The notes under the pieces are model-generated. The model searched no databases, was not told the origin of the DNA, and saw only the letters and a program-made list of their open reading frames with translations. DNA of 64,000 nucleotides from Arenimonas sp. (GTDB lineage Bacteria; Pseudomonadota; Alphaproteobacteria; Rhizobiales; Rhizobiaceae): NCBI GenBank assembly GCA_019459145.1, contig JAIBEK010000062.1, forward strand, positions 1 through 64,000, given 5' to 3'. Numbering within the stretch: the first letter of the stretch is position 1; the number at the start of each line of letters is the position of its first letter. This document shows positions 44,703 through 54,110 of this stretch, piece by piece. A program made the translations under genes and the position numbers.

Positions 44703-46838
44703 TTACCAGGTCTGGCGCAGCGTCGCGTAGATCGTGCGACCCGGATTGTAGTAGTAGGCCCCACCGTCATCATTGGCGATGTGCTTCTCGTCGAACAGAT
44801 TGCTGACGTTCAACTGGAAGGTCGTGTTCTCCTGGACCTTGTAGGTATAGGCGGCATCGAAGACCACGGCGCCGTCCGACTCGCGGGTATTGGCGTTGTC
44901 GAAATAGTACGAGCCGATATAGCGAGCGCCCAGCCCGAAGGTCATGTCGCCGCGCCGTCCATCGCCTTCCAGCGTGTAGGTGCCCCACAGCGATGCCAGG
45001 TGCTCCGGCACCTGGGCGAAACGGTTGCCGTCATAGGCCCCACCCTTCTCGACGATCTGGGAATCGATGTAGGAATAGGCGGCGATCACGTTGACATTGT
45101 TCGTCACCTCCACCTTGGCCTCGAGATCGAGGCCGCGATGGCGGATCTTCTCGACCGTTGCCGGCAGGTAGACGGGCGCCTCATAGGTCGTGATGTTCTC
45201 CATCGTCAGATCGTAGACCGACGCGGTGATGAGGCCCGGGAAGGCATCCGGCCGATACTTGACGCCGACCTCATACTGCTTGCCGACCGTCGGCTCGGTT
45301 CCGGTGCTCGGCGGCGCGACGGATTCGGCATAGCTGGTATAGACCGCCAGTTCCTCGGTGATCTTGTAGGACAGGCCGAAACGCTTGGTCATTTCGCTAT
45401 AGTCACCGCTGTCCGTGGTGTTTGCCAGCCGATCCGTTTCGCTGAGGTCAAGCCAGTCGTTCCGCAGACCGACGCTCGCGGTCAGCTTGTCGAAGAAGGT
45501 CAGGTCCTGCTGGAGATAGATCGCCTTGGTCTTCTGGTTGCTTTCCGTACTGCTATAGGGCGAAAGCGCGCCGGGACCGCCCCAATAGACCGGGTTCTCG
45601 AAGTCGATGGCAGGAGCGGCGACGTAGTAGTTGCTGCCGACCGCGTCGAACTTGTTGTATTCGGCGCCGACAAGCGTGCGGCTTTCGACGTTGTTGATAT
45701 TCGTCTCGTAAAGCGCATGCGCGTCGATGATGAACTGCTCGGTCGACTTGTCGCTGCCGAAGTAGGAGCGGTTCACCAGGCTATCGGCCGGGTCGTTGGC
45801 ACCCAGCGCATCCCAGATATAGGCGTAGCCGAATCCGGTGTCGGACTTGCTGTAGCGCGCATTGGAATTGAAGGTCAGGCCGTTGCCGAAATCGTGGTCG
45901 AACATGACACTGTAGGTGTTCCTGTTCGTCGTATCGTAATTGTAGTCCGGCTCACCGAAGAAGCTGTCCCTGTCGAAATCCGTGCCCCGCGGATGGCCGC
46001 CGCCACTGGGCGTACCGTCCCGGTCCAGATGATCGAAGACGAAGGTCAGGCTGGTCATGTCGGTCGGACGCCAGGTCAGGCCGCCCATGATGAAGTTCTC
46101 GTCGTCCTGAGAATAATCATACTCGGCGTCAGAGCGCTGGAACTTGCCGGTCAGCCGGTAGGACAGGGTATCGTCCTCGGTGAGGTTGTCACCGAAATCG
46201 AAGCCGCCCTCCTTGTGCGAGAACGAGCCGCCCGTGCCATAGACCTCGCCGAAGCGCTCGCTCTTAGGCGTCTTGGTCACATAGTTCACCGACCCGCCCG
46301 GATCGGAAACCCCGAAGCCGGTGGAATTGGCGCCCTTCAGCACTTCGATGCGCTCGAAGGCATAAGGCTCTTCGCGGATGCCGCTCCAGGTTCTGCCGAC
46401 GACCATCCCGTCACGATAGGTGAACGGCGTGAAACCACGGATCTTGAAATAGTCGAAACGGTCGTCCGAGCCGTAATAGTCGGTAACCACGCCGGATGTG
46501 TATTGCACGACCTGCTCGACGCTATCGGCGCCCCGCTCCTGCACTTCCTTGGCCGTGATGACGGAAACGGATGCGGGCGCCACCAGGATATCCGTCGGCA
46601 TTTTGCCGACGCCCGTGGTCTTCGTCGCGACGATCGTCTTCGAATCGTCGTCGCTGCCGCTGGCACCGCCCTGCACGGTGATCGTCTCGAGAACGGTGGA
46701 ACCGTTCGCGCCTTCCGCCTCCTCGGCCTTCGACGCGGCGGGGGTGAAGGCGACCAGTGCCGTGCAGCCCAAAAGGATTGCGCTACGGTAGCGGATGGAA
46801 ACCTGTCCCGGGTTTCCGGCTGTTCTTACTCTTGCCAT
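44703..46838 (-). CDS. TonB-dependent siderophore receptor
   Basis: The ATG at 46838 (MARVRTAGNPGQVSIRYRSA) gives 711 residues with a signal peptide ending near SKAEEAEG; the track start adds four. A TonB-box-like VLETITVQGG precedes the plug domain (PTDILVAPASVSVITAKEVQ, YFKIRGFTPFTYRDGMVVG, LKGANSTGFGVSDPGGSVNY). The barrel ends IYATLRQTW with a terminal aromatic. It would carry a ferri-siderophore across the outer membrane. It is divergent from an operon encoding the matching periplasmic binding protein, permeases, ATPase and reductase. Confidence 0.93.
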   Translation of the reverse strand: MARVRTAGNPGQVSIRYRSAILLGCTALVAFTPAASKAEEAEGANGSTVLETITVQGGASGSDDDSKTIVATKTTGVGKMPTDILVAPASVSVITAKEVQERGADSVEQVVQYTSGVVTDYYGSDDRFDYFKIRGFTPFTYRDGMVVGRTWSGIREEPYAFERIEVLKGANSTGFGVSDPGGSVNYVTKTPKSERFGEVYGTGGSFSHKEGGFDFGDNLTEDDTLSYRLTGKFQRSDAEYDYSQDDENFIMGGLTWRPTDMTSLTFVFDHLDRDGTPSGGGHPRGTDFDRDSFFGEPDYNYDTTNRNTYSVMFDHDFGNGLTFNSNARYSKSDTGFGYAYIWDALGANDPADSLVNRSYFGSDKSTEQFIIDAHALYETNINNVESRTLVGAEYNKFDAVGSNYYVAAPAIDFENPVYWGGPGALSPYSSTESNQKTKAIYLQQDLTFFDKLTASVGLRNDWLDLSETDRLANTTDSGDYSEMTKRFGLSYKITEELAVYTSYAESVAPPSTGTEPTVGKQYEVGVKYRPDAFPGLITASVYDLTMENITTYEAPVYLPATVEKIRHRGLDLEAKVEVTNNVNVIAAYSYIDSQIVEKGGAYDGNRFAQVPEHLASLWGTYTLEGDGRRGDMTFGLGARYIGSYYFDNANTRESDGAVVFDAAYTYKVQENTTFQLNVSNLFDEKHIANDDGGAYYYNPGRTIYATLRQTW

Positions 46839-47178
46839 GTCTGGTTCCACAATGTCTTGACGTGTCCAATGCCGTCAGCCGGCAGGGGCGCCGGCCTGGC
46901 CGAATGTGCGGGTCGGGAGAACATCGCCTGGGCGTTGCTCCGCCCGTCCCGGCAAACGAGATCCCCTCTCGGTTCGCTGAAAACGGCAGAGACTGTCCGA
47001 TATCCCCTTCAAGGGGCTTTTAACTTGAGAGTTTTTGTCCGGTATTGTAGTTTTTCCCTGTTTTGTAGGATTCCCCGGAAAGTTCATTTCCCCTCCGCGG
47101 CACGCCCGGCAACATGCTTGACCTTGCCTGATGAAGCTGACAGTGAAAGTCAACTTAAAAAATGTCGAGAGTTGACGG
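46839..47178. other. Divergent regulatory region of the second siderophore locus
   Basis: These 340 bases separate the receptor and the siderophore ABC operon. An AT-richer stretch near 47020-47070 may hold promoters. A TGA-N9-TCA iron box lies at 47138-47152. I accept no ORF here. Confidence 0.5.
47138..47152. promoter_or_regulatory. Candidate iron-responsive (IRO/RirA) box before the siderophore ABC operon
   Basis: TGACAGTGAAAGTCA fits TGA-N9-TCA, and the outer bases TGAC/GTCA are symmetric. It lies 26 bases before the binding-protein ATG. It is the second such box in front of a siderophore gene in this window. Confidence 0.55.
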
Positions 47179-48174
47179 ATGTCCTTGTTCCTCCGCTTGT
47201 GCCTGTTTCTGGTCGCTCCATGCCTGCCGTTCCTTGCGGCAGGTGGCGCCGGCGCTGGGGAAGCCGTCTTCCCGGTGACGATCCGGCACGCGCTCGGGAC
47301 GACCGTCATCGCGAAAAAACCCGAGCGGGTGGCAACCGTCGCCTGGGCCAACCACGAGGTCCCCCTGGCGCTCGGCATCGTTCCTGTCGGTTTCGCCGCC
47401 GCCAATTTCGGCGATGACGACGGCGACGGGCTGCTCCCCTGGGTGGCAAAGCGGCTGTCCGAACTGAAGGCCGACACGCCGGTCCTGTTCGATGAGGGCG
47501 ATGGCATCGATTTCGAGGCTGTCGCCGCCACCGAGCCCGACGTGATCCTGGCGTCCTATTCGGGCCTGAGCCAGGCCGACTACGATACGCTGAGTCGGAT
47601 CGCCCCCGTCGTCGCCTATCCGCAAGCGCCGTGGTCGACAGACTGGCGCGACATGATCCGCCTCAACAGCGCCGGCCTCGGCATGGCGGGCGAGGGCGAA
47701 GCGCTGATCGCCGAGACCGAGGCGAGGATTTCAGCCGAAGTCGCCCGGCATCCCGAACTCCGGGGCAAGTCGGCCATGTTCGTCACCCATCTCGACGCCA
47801 CCGACCTCAGCATGGTCAATTTCTACACCACCCACGACACGCGGGTCAGGTTCTTCAAGGATCTCGGCCTCGCAACCCCGAAGAGCGTTGCCGACGCCTC
47901 GGCGGGCAACAGCTTTTCCGGATCGATCAGCGCCGAACGCATCGACGCCTTTGATGACGTCGACATCGTCGTGACCTATGGCGATCGCCGACTCGTCGAA
48001 GCGATGAGCGCCAACCCGCTTCTCGCCCGCATGCCCGCCGTCGCCCATAACGCCGTGGTCACACTCGGCAGGGATCCTGTGGGCACGGCAGCCAATCCCA
48101 CGCCGCTGTCGATCGCCTGGGTACTCAAGGATTATGTAGCCTTGCTTGCCGAAGCGGCCCGAAGGACGAAATGA
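47179..48174 (+). CDS. Periplasmic ferri-siderophore-binding protein (FhuD/FecB class)
   Basis: A 331-residue protein with a Sec signal peptide (LFLRLCLFLVAPCLPFLAAG). It then has the class III periplasmic-binding fold: TVIAKKPERVATVAWANHEV, EPDVILASYSGLSQADYDTL and a late IDAFDDVDIVVTYG. It hands the ferri-siderophore from the outer-membrane receptor to the inner-membrane permeases. Its stop overlaps the first permease ATG (ATGA). An iron box lies just upstream. Confidence 0.92.
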   Translation: MSLFLRLCLFLVAPCLPFLAAGGAGAGEAVFPVTIRHALGTTVIAKKPERVATVAWANHEVPLALGIVPVGFAAANFGDDDGDGLLPWVAKRLSELKADTPVLFDEGDGIDFEAVAATEPDVILASYSGLSQADYDTLSRIAPVVAYPQAPWSTDWRDMIRLNSAGLGMAGEGEALIAETEARISAEVARHPELRGKSAMFVTHLDATDLSMVNFYTTHDTRVRFFKDLGLATPKSVADASAGNSFSGSISAERIDAFDDVDIVVTYGDRRLVEAMSANPLLARMPAVAHNAVVTLGRDPVGTAANPTPLSIAWVLKDYVALLAEAARRTK

Positions 48175-49214
48175 CCGCCGGAGAATTCACGTCCATCGCG
48201 CCTGCCGCCGTCCCGGCGCGATCAAACCGCATGAAATCCCTCGGGCTGGCGGCAATGATCGTCGCCGTCGCCACGCTATGTGCCATGTCCCTTGCGATCG
48301 GCACGCGCGACGTCGCCTGGTCCGACATTCTTGCCGCGCTGCACGGACAGGCCGACAGCATCGGCCAGGCAGCGGTTGCCATGCGAATTCCGCGCACGGC
48401 GCTCGCGCTCGTCGCCGGAGCGGCGCTTGGTCTTGCCGGCGCCGTCATGCAGGGCGTGACCCGCAATCCGCTTGCCGATCCGGGCATTCTCGGCGTCAAC
48501 ATGGGCGCTTCGCTGGCCGTCGTAATTGCCGTCGCCTGGTTCAACATGACCTCGGCCTATGCCTATATTTGGGTAGCCGTTCTCGGCGCGGCCTGCTCCG
48601 CCGTCTTCGTCTACGCCATCGGCTCCCTCGGACGTGGCGGCGCAACCCCTCTCAAGCTCGCCCTTGCCGGCGCGGCCACCTCGATCGCCTTCGCCTCGCT
48701 GGTGATCGCCGTGGTCCTGCCCAGGAACGACATAGCCGGCGGCATACGCGCCTGGCAGGTCGGCGGTGTCGGAGGGGCGACCTTCGAGCGTATTTCCCAT
48801 GTTCTCCCCTTCCTGCTGGTCGGTTTTGCCATCAGCCTCTTGTCGGCCAGGAAACTGAACTCGCTGGCGCTGGGCGACGATCTGGCGGCCGGGCTTGGCG
48901 AGCGCGTCGCCGTGGCCCGCGCTGTCGCCGCCCTCGGCGCCATCCTTCTGTGCGGCGCGACGACGGCGATCTGCGGCCCGATCGGCTTCGTCGGCCTGGT
49001 CGTGCCGCATGTCTGCCGCCTGTTCGTCGGCGTCGATCATCGCTGGCTCTTGCCGTTCTCGGCCCTTGGCGGCGCCTGCCTGCTGCTGGCGGGAGACGTA
49101 CTGGGGCGCGTCCTGGCGCGACCCGCCGAACTCGACGTCGGCATCGTCACCGCTCTGGTCGGAGCACCCTTCTTCATTTGGATCGTCAGACGGCAGAGGG
49201 TTCGGGACTTGTGA
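48171..49214 (+). CDS. FecCD-family siderophore ABC permease 1
   Basis: A 347-residue FecCD permease with about nine or ten helices. Family marks are MRIPRTALALVAGAALGLAG, MQGVTRNPLADPGILGVNMG and CGPIGFVGLVVPHVCRLFVG. It overlaps both neighbours by four bases. It forms the import channel with permease 2. Confidence 0.93.
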   Translation: MTAGEFTSIAPAAVPARSNRMKSLGLAAMIVAVATLCAMSLAIGTRDVAWSDILAALHGQADSIGQAAVAMRIPRTALALVAGAALGLAGAVMQGVTRNPLADPGILGVNMGASLAVVIAVAWFNMTSAYAYIWVAVLGAACSAVFVYAIGSLGRGGATPLKLALAGAATSIAFASLVIAVVLPRNDIAGGIRAWQVGGVGGATFERISHVLPFLLVGFAISLLSARKLNSLALGDDLAAGLGERVAVARAVAALGAILLCGATTAICGPIGFVGLVVPHVCRLFVGVDHRWLLPFSALGGACLLLAGDVLGRVLARPAELDVGIVTALVGAPFFIWIVRRQRVRDL

Positions 49215-50248
49215 CATTGCGCTTGGCATCCACCGACGGGATCGCTGCAGGCCGCCACCGCGCGCGCGGGCTCATGGTCGTCGTCCTTGGTCTTCTTGTC
49301 GTTCTGGTCGCCATGTTCGCGCTCACCCTCACGCGCGGGCAGTCCTTCACGCCACCGGCAGACGTCATTCGCGTCCTCTTGGGGGAAGACCTGCCGGGCG
49401 TGGCCTTTGCCGTCGGCCAGCTGCGGCTGCCCCGTGCGGTCCTGTCGATCCTCGCCGGCGCAAGCTTCGGCCTGGGCGGCGTTGCCTTCCAGACCATGCT
49501 GCGCAATCCGCTGGCGAGCCCGGACATCATCGGCATCAGCTCGGGCGCCAGCACGGCTGCCGTCTTCGCCATCGTCGTGCTCTCGCTCGACGGGCCGGTC
49601 GTGTCCGTCTTTGCCGTCATTGCGGGCCTCGGCGTCGCCGTGCTGGTCTACGGACTATCGTTTCAAAACGGCGTCGCCGGAACGCGCCTCATCCTCGTCG
49701 GCATCGGCGTTTCCGCCATGCTGGAGAGCATCACCGCCTATCTCCTGTCGCGCGCACCGACCTGGACCCTGCAGGAGGCGATGCGCTGGCTGACCGGCAG
49801 CGTCAACGGAGCGCAGCTTGACCAAGCCCTGCCCCTCCTCATGGGACTGATGCTGTTCGGCGGCCTGCTGCTTTCCCGCACGCGCGACCTGGAGGCGCTG
49901 AGACTGGGGGACGACATGGCAGCGGCCCTCGGCGTTAATGTTTCCGCCACCCGCGTCCTCGTCATCGTCTCGGCGGTCGGCGTGATCTCGATCGCAACGG
50001 CGGTCGCCGGCCCGATCGCCTTTGTCGCCTTCCTGTCTGGCCCGATTGCCGCCCGCATGGTCGGCAGCGGCGGTTCGCTGCTGGTGCCCTCGGCGCTGGT
50101 CGGCGCGACGCTGGTTCTCGTCGGCGACTATTGCGGGCAGTTCCTTCTGCCGGCCCGCTATCCCGTGGGCGTGGTGACCGGGGCCCTGGGCGCGCCCTAC
50201 CTCATCTATCTCATCATTCGGGTCAACAGGACGGGAGGGTCGCCATGA
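49211..50248 (+). CDS. FecCD-family siderophore ABC permease 2
   Basis: A GTG start overlapping the previous stop (GTGA) gives 345 residues; the track ORF starting at 48146 runs through the previous gene out of frame and is wrong at its N-terminus. Marks are LRLPRAVLSILAGASFGLGG, MLRNPLASPDIIGISSGAS and AGPIAFVAFLSGPIAARMVG. It is the second half of the channel. Its stop overlaps the ATPase ATG. Confidence 0.93.
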   Translation: MTLRLASTDGIAAGRHRARGLMVVVLGLLVVLVAMFALTLTRGQSFTPPADVIRVLLGEDLPGVAFAVGQLRLPRAVLSILAGASFGLGGVAFQTMLRNPLASPDIIGISSGASTAAVFAIVVLSLDGPVVSVFAVIAGLGVAVLVYGLSFQNGVAGTRLILVGIGVSAMLESITAYLLSRAPTWTLQEAMRWLTGSVNGAQLDQALPLLMGLMLFGGLLLSRTRDLEALRLGDDMAAALGVNVSATRVLVIVSAVGVISIATAVAGPIAFVAFLSGPIAARMVGSGGSLLVPSALVGATLVLVGDYCGQFLLPARYPVGVVTGALGAPYLIYLIIRVNRTGGSP

Positions 50249-51057
50249 CCACACACACCCTCACCGCGAGCGCGCTTTCGGCAGGCTACGGCGAAACGCT
50301 CGTTCTCGACGAACTGAGCCTTGCCGTCCCACCCGGCAAGATCACCACGATCGTCGGCGCCAATGCCTGCGGCAAGTCGACCCTGCTGCGCACCATGTCG
50401 CGACTGATCGCACCGCGCCAGGGCCACGTCCTGCTCGACGGCAAGTCGGTCCACCGGACCCCGACCCGCGAGCTGGCGCGAACGCTGGGGCTCCTGCCGC
50501 AGTCTCCCATTGCGCCCGAAGGGATCACCGTTGCCGACCTCGTCAGCCGCGGCCGCCATCCCCACCAGGGCATGTTCTCGCGCTGGACGCGCCAGGACGA
50601 CGAGGCGGTGGCGGGCGCCCTCAACGCGACCAAGACCGCCGATCTCGCGGATCGGCCGGTGGACGAGCTTTCCGGCGGTCAACGCCAAAGGGTGTGGATC
50701 GCCATGGCGCTGGCGCAGCAGACGGAAATCCTTCTGCTCGACGAACCCACCACCTTCCTCGACATCAGCCATCAGGTCGAGGTCCTCGACCTACTGACCG
50801 ACCTCAACCACACCCGCGGCACGACGATCGTCATGGTGCTGCACGACCTCAATCTCGCCGCCCGCTATGCGGATCATCTCGTGGCGATCGAAGGTGGGCG
50901 CCTGCATGTCGCCGGCCGGCCCGAAGACGTTTTGAACGAACAGACCGTCCGCGAGGTTTTCGGCCTCGAAAGCCGCATCATCACCGATCCGACCTCCGGC
51001 AGGCCGATCATGCTGCCGATAGGCCGGCACCGCATGACGAGCGATCCGCCATGTTGA
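50245..51057 (+). CDS. Siderophore ABC ATPase (FepC/FhuC class)
   Basis: The ATG at 50245 overlaps the permease stop and gives 270 residues, the family length. Walker A is GANACGKST, signature LSGGQRQR, Walker B ILLLDEPTTFLD followed by ISHQVEVLDLL, and the switch is MVLHDLNLAARYADH. These are typical of iron-siderophore importers. Its stop overlaps a weak upstream ATG of the reductase gene. Confidence 0.94.
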   Translation: MTTHTLTASALSAGYGETLVLDELSLAVPPGKITTIVGANACGKSTLLRTMSRLIAPRQGHVLLDGKSVHRTPTRELARTLGLLPQSPIAPEGITVADLVSRGRHPHQGMFSRWTRQDDEAVAGALNATKTADLADRPVDELSGGQRQRVWIAMALAQQTEILLLDEPTTFLDISHQVEVLDLLTDLNHTRGTTIVMVLHDLNLAARYADHLVAIEGGRLHVAGRPEDVLNEQTVREVFGLESRIITDPTSGRPIMLPIGRHRMTSDPPC

Positions 51058-51107
51058 AGACCCGATCGACGACCCCGCCTCAAGCGCATTCACAAGGAGC
51101 ACCAGCC

Positions 51108-52187
51108 ATGACTGGCACCCAGCAATTCAGGCTTTCCGGCACCGCGCTGCCGAAGGATGTCGCCGGAATGCTCGACGAGATCTGCGAGCATTTCGTCGAG
51201 CATTCCGACGTCCAGAGGAACGAGAACCATGTCCTGCTGAACAGCGAGATCGGCTCCGCCGGCATCCGCGCCGAGGGTGACAGGCTGCTGATCGAGCTTG
51301 CCTGCCCCACGGCGGAGGCGCTGCAACTGACCCGCACCATGCTGGCCGAACACCTGTTCTATTTCGCCGGGGAAGACCCGTTCGAACTGAGCTGGTCCGA
51401 GCCGCCGCCGCAGACCAGATTGGCCAATCTCCAGGAGGCGATCGTCGTCTCGGCCGAGGATGTAACCCCTCGCATGCGTCGGGTCAAAGTCGCCTGCGCC
51501 GATGTGTCCCCCTATATCGACGGTGACATCCACGTCCGTCTTCTCGTCCCGCCAAGGGGCAGGCCGCCGGTCTGGCCCGGCATTCGCGCCGACGGGCGCC
51601 TTGCCTGGCCGGAAGGACAAGACGCGCTTCTCGCCCGCGTCTACACCATCCGCGCCGTCGATGTCGAACGCCGCGAATTGTGGATCGACATTCTTCAGCA
51701 TCCGGCGCCGGGCGTGCGCACCCCCCGCGCGGATTTAGCCCGCGACGCCCTGCCCGGCGACAAGGTAGCGCTTTTGGGCCCCGGTGGCGGAGGCCATCCT
51801 CGGGCCCAGTCGATCTTCCTCGCCGGCGACGAAACGGCGCTGCCGGCGATTGCCCGCATAGCCGCCGAGGCGGAACCCGGCACGCGCCTGCGGGCGATCA
51901 TCGAGGTCGAGGACGAGGCGGAGGAGCAACCGCTTCCCACCCAGGGATCGCTCGAGGTGCGCTGGCTTCATCGCGCCCGCTATCCGGCCGGTGCGATGAC
52001 GGTGCTAGCCGACGAGGCGATGGCGGCGATCGCCTCGCTCGATGCCGAGACCTTCATCTGGGCCGCGTGTGAAAAGAAGGAATTGCGCAGCATCCGAAGC
52101 TTTCTGAAGGCCCGCCAGCCGGACCGGAAGGCAAAATACCTCGCCTGGTATTGGTGGCGTGGGCGCGACAGCGATTCCCTGAAGTGA
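51108..52187 (+). CDS. Siderophore-interacting ferric reductase (SIP family) with DUF2218 domain
   Basis: The ATG at 51108 has AAGGAG eight bases upstream, better than the ATG at 51051, and gives 359 residues. Residues 1-90 match DUF2218 (VEHSDVQRNENHVLLNSEIG region). A SIP FAD-binding domain follows (RMRRVKVACADVS, ARVYTIRAVD), then the NAD(P)H-binding-like C-terminal domain (IFLAGDETALPAIARI, YLAWYWWRGR). It would reduce imported ferric siderophore in the cytoplasm and release iron. It ends the iron-uptake operon. Confidence 0.9.
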   Translation: MTGTQQFRLSGTALPKDVAGMLDEICEHFVEHSDVQRNENHVLLNSEIGSAGIRAEGDRLLIELACPTAEALQLTRTMLAEHLFYFAGEDPFELSWSEPPPQTRLANLQEAIVVSAEDVTPRMRRVKVACADVSPYIDGDIHVRLLVPPRGRPPVWPGIRADGRLAWPEGQDALLARVYTIRAVDVERRELWIDILQHPAPGVRTPRADLARDALPGDKVALLGPGGGGHPRAQSIFLAGDETALPAIARIAAEAEPGTRLRAIIEVEDEAEEQPLPTQGSLEVRWLHRARYPAGAMTVLADEAMAAIASLDAETFIWAACEKKELRSIRSFLKARQPDRKAKYLAWYWWRGRDSDSLK

Positions 52188-52530
52188 AAGCGAAGACGAC
52201 GCCACGCCCGTCGGCGGCCTGACCAGCACCTCAGGTGACAGGCGATCCTGGCAGACCAGAACGTCGATCATCGCTGATCGCCGCCGGGATGGCGAATCAT
52301 CCCCTTCCCAGGCCGACGGCTCTTAGGCGAACCGCCGGCTTCTTCAGGCAGCAGCGCGGTCGTGCAGGGATTTCGATGTCCTGTGAATGACCGTCATCCC
52401 CACCCGGTCGATCGACCTCCTCATGCCCCCCAAGCAGGCAAAAACTTTCTGGCCCGCGCTCCCCGCGGAAGCGCGTTAACGCTTTGTTAACCATGGGGAG
52501 GCTAGCAAGGCTAACCAATCATTAACCCAG
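52188..52530. other. Intergenic region upstream of minCDE
   Basis: These 343 bases hold no credible ORF. The 3' part carries a full CtrA box (52476-52491) and a further TTAACC half-site at 52522. The rest shows nothing I can name. Confidence 0.5.
52476..52491. promoter_or_regulatory. CtrA box upstream of minC
   Basis: TTAACGCTTTGTTAAC matches the full CtrA consensus TTAA-N7-TTAA(C). It ends 40 bases before the minC start, so bound CtrA would overlap or abut the promoter. CtrA control of minCDE has been described in Sinorhizobium meliloti (from memory). Confidence 0.65.
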
Positions 52531-53265
52531 ATGACCAAAGTGCTAACAGACGCCCGCTCGATCCGTATCAAGGGCCGCTCCTTTATGGCGGTCGTACTCT
52601 CGCCCGATCTGCCGCTCGACGAGTGGCTGGCAAGGCTGGACGATCTCGCCGCGCGTTCGGCGGGCTTCTTCCTTGGCCGCCCCGTCGTCCTCGACGTCAC
52701 GGATCTGGCCATTGATCGTCCCCAGTTGAAGGATCTGCTGGCGGAGCTTCGCACCCGCAATGTCAGCGTCATGGGGATCGAGGGCGGACGGCCTTCGCTG
52801 ATCGAACCCGGAATGCCGCCCGCCTTGAAGGGGGGCCGCCCGGCTGCCGATTTCGAAGTGGCCACAAGCGAATCGGCTGAAGTTTCGCCGGCTACGGAGA
52901 CGAAGGCCGAGGAGCCGCCTGTCACCCGTCAGGCGCTCCAGTCGCTGATCATCCGCGAACCCGTCCGTTCGGGCCAGTCGGTCACCTTCGCCGACGGAGA
53001 CGTGACTGTGATCGGCTCGGTCGCCTCGGGCGCCGAAGTCATTGCCGGCGGTTCCATTCACATCTATGGCGCCCTGCGCGGACGCGCCATGGCTGGATCG
53101 CTCGGCAACGCATCGGCCCGTATTTTCTGCCGCAAGCTCGAAGCCGAGCTGGTGGCCATCGACGGCATCTACAAGATGGCCGAGGACATGGCGCCGGAGC
53201 TTCGCGGACAACCCGTGCAGTGGTGGCTCGACGACGAGACGCTCAAGGCAGACAAACTCAATTGA
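52531..53265 (+). CDS. minC: Septum site-determining protein MinC
   Basis: A 244-residue MinC. The N-terminal FtsZ-inhibiting domain starts SIRIKGRSFMAVVLSPDLPL. A variable linker rich in Glu and Thr follows (about 110-140). The C-terminal beta-helix domain, which dimerises and binds MinD, has VRSGQSVTFADGDVTVIGSV then GGSIHIYGALRGRAMAGSLG. With MinD at the membrane it blocks Z-ring assembly away from mid-cell. First gene of minCDE; a CtrA box lies upstream. Confidence 0.96.
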   Translation: MTKVLTDARSIRIKGRSFMAVVLSPDLPLDEWLARLDDLAARSAGFFLGRPVVLDVTDLAIDRPQLKDLLAELRTRNVSVMGIEGGRPSLIEPGMPPALKGGRPAADFEVATSESAEVSPATETKAEEPPVTRQALQSLIIREPVRSGQSVTFADGDVTVIGSVASGAEVIAGGSIHIYGALRGRAMAGSLGNASARIFCRKLEAELVAIDGIYKMAEDMAPELRGQPVQWWLDDETLKADKLN

Positions 53266-53294
53266 GCCGGAAAGGCCAAGAACAGGAGATGAAG

Positions 53295-54110
53295 ATGGGG
53301 AAGGTAGTCGTCGTCACGTCCGGCAAGGGCGGGGTTGGCAAGACAACCTCGAGCGCCGCACTGGGTGCCGCGCTCGCGCAGCGTGGCGAGAAGGTCGTAG
53401 TGGTCGACTTCGACGTCGGCCTGCGCAATCTCGATCTGGTCATGGGTGCGGAACGCCGGGTCGTCTATGATCTGGTCAATGTCATCCAGGGCGACGCCAA
53501 GCTTCAGCAGGCGCTGATCCGCGACAAGCGCGTGGACACGCTCTTCCTGCTGCCCGCCTCCCAGACCCGGGACAAGGACAACCTGACGCCCGAGGGCGTG
53601 GAACAGGTCATCAACGATCTGCGTCGCTATTTCGACTGGGTCATCTGCGACAGCCCCGCCGGCATCGAGCGCGGCGCGACGCTGGCCATGCGCCATGCCG
53701 ACGTGGCCGTCGTGGTTACCAATCCGGAGGTTTCCTCGGTCCGAGACTCCGACCGCATCATCGGCCTGCTCGACGCCAAGACCGTCAAGGCCGAACAGGG
53801 CGAGCGCATGGAAAAGCACCTGCTGTTGACCCGCTACGACGCCAACAGGGCCCAGCGCGGCGACATGCTCAAGGTCGAGGATGTCCTGGAGATCCTGTCG
53901 ATTCCGCTTCTGGGCATCATTCCGGAAAGCATGGATGTTCTGCGTGCCTCCAACATCGGCGCACCGGTCACCCTTGCCGATGCCCGTAGCGCACCGGCGC
54001 TCGCCTATTTCGACGCGGCGCGCAGGCTTTGCGGCGAGGAAGTGCCGATCGAGATCCCCGGCGAGAAGCGGGGGCTCTTCGGCAAGTTTTTCGCACGGAG
54101 GGCAGCATGA
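53295..54110 (+). CDS. minD: Septum site-determining ATPase MinD
   Basis: AGGAG at 53284-53288 abuts the ATG at 53289 but sits six bases before the one at 53295, so [18 protein letters not shown] is the likely start, giving 271 residues (E. coli MinD is 270). The deviant Walker [23 protein letters not shown] and the C-terminal amphipathic membrane-targeting helix ([12 protein letters not shown]) are all present. It binds the membrane with ATP and recruits MinC. Its stop overlaps minE. Confidence 0.97.
   Translation: MGKVVVVTSGKGGVGKTTSSAALGAALAQRGEKVVVVDFDVGLRNLDLVMGAERRVVYDLVNVIQGDAKLQQALIRDKRVDTLFLLPASQTRDKDNLTPEGVEQVINDLRRYFDWVICDSPAGIERGATLAMRHADVAVVVTNPEVSSVRDSDRIIGLLDAKTVKAEQGERMEKHLLLTRYDANRAQRGDMLKVEDVLEILSIPLLGIIPESMDVLRASNIGAPVTLADARSAPALAYFDAARRLCGEEVPIEIPGEKRGLFGKFFARRAA

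Noticed and set aside
47026-47040. TGAGAGTTTTTGTCC as a third iron box for the leftward receptor
   Set aside because: The right half is TCC, not TCA, and it lies about 190 bases from the receptor start; too weak to claim.
44781-47417. 878-aa ORF on the + strand across the TonB receptor and into the binding-protein gene
   Set aside because: It is antisense to one well-supported gene and out of frame with another; a GC-codon-bias shadow.
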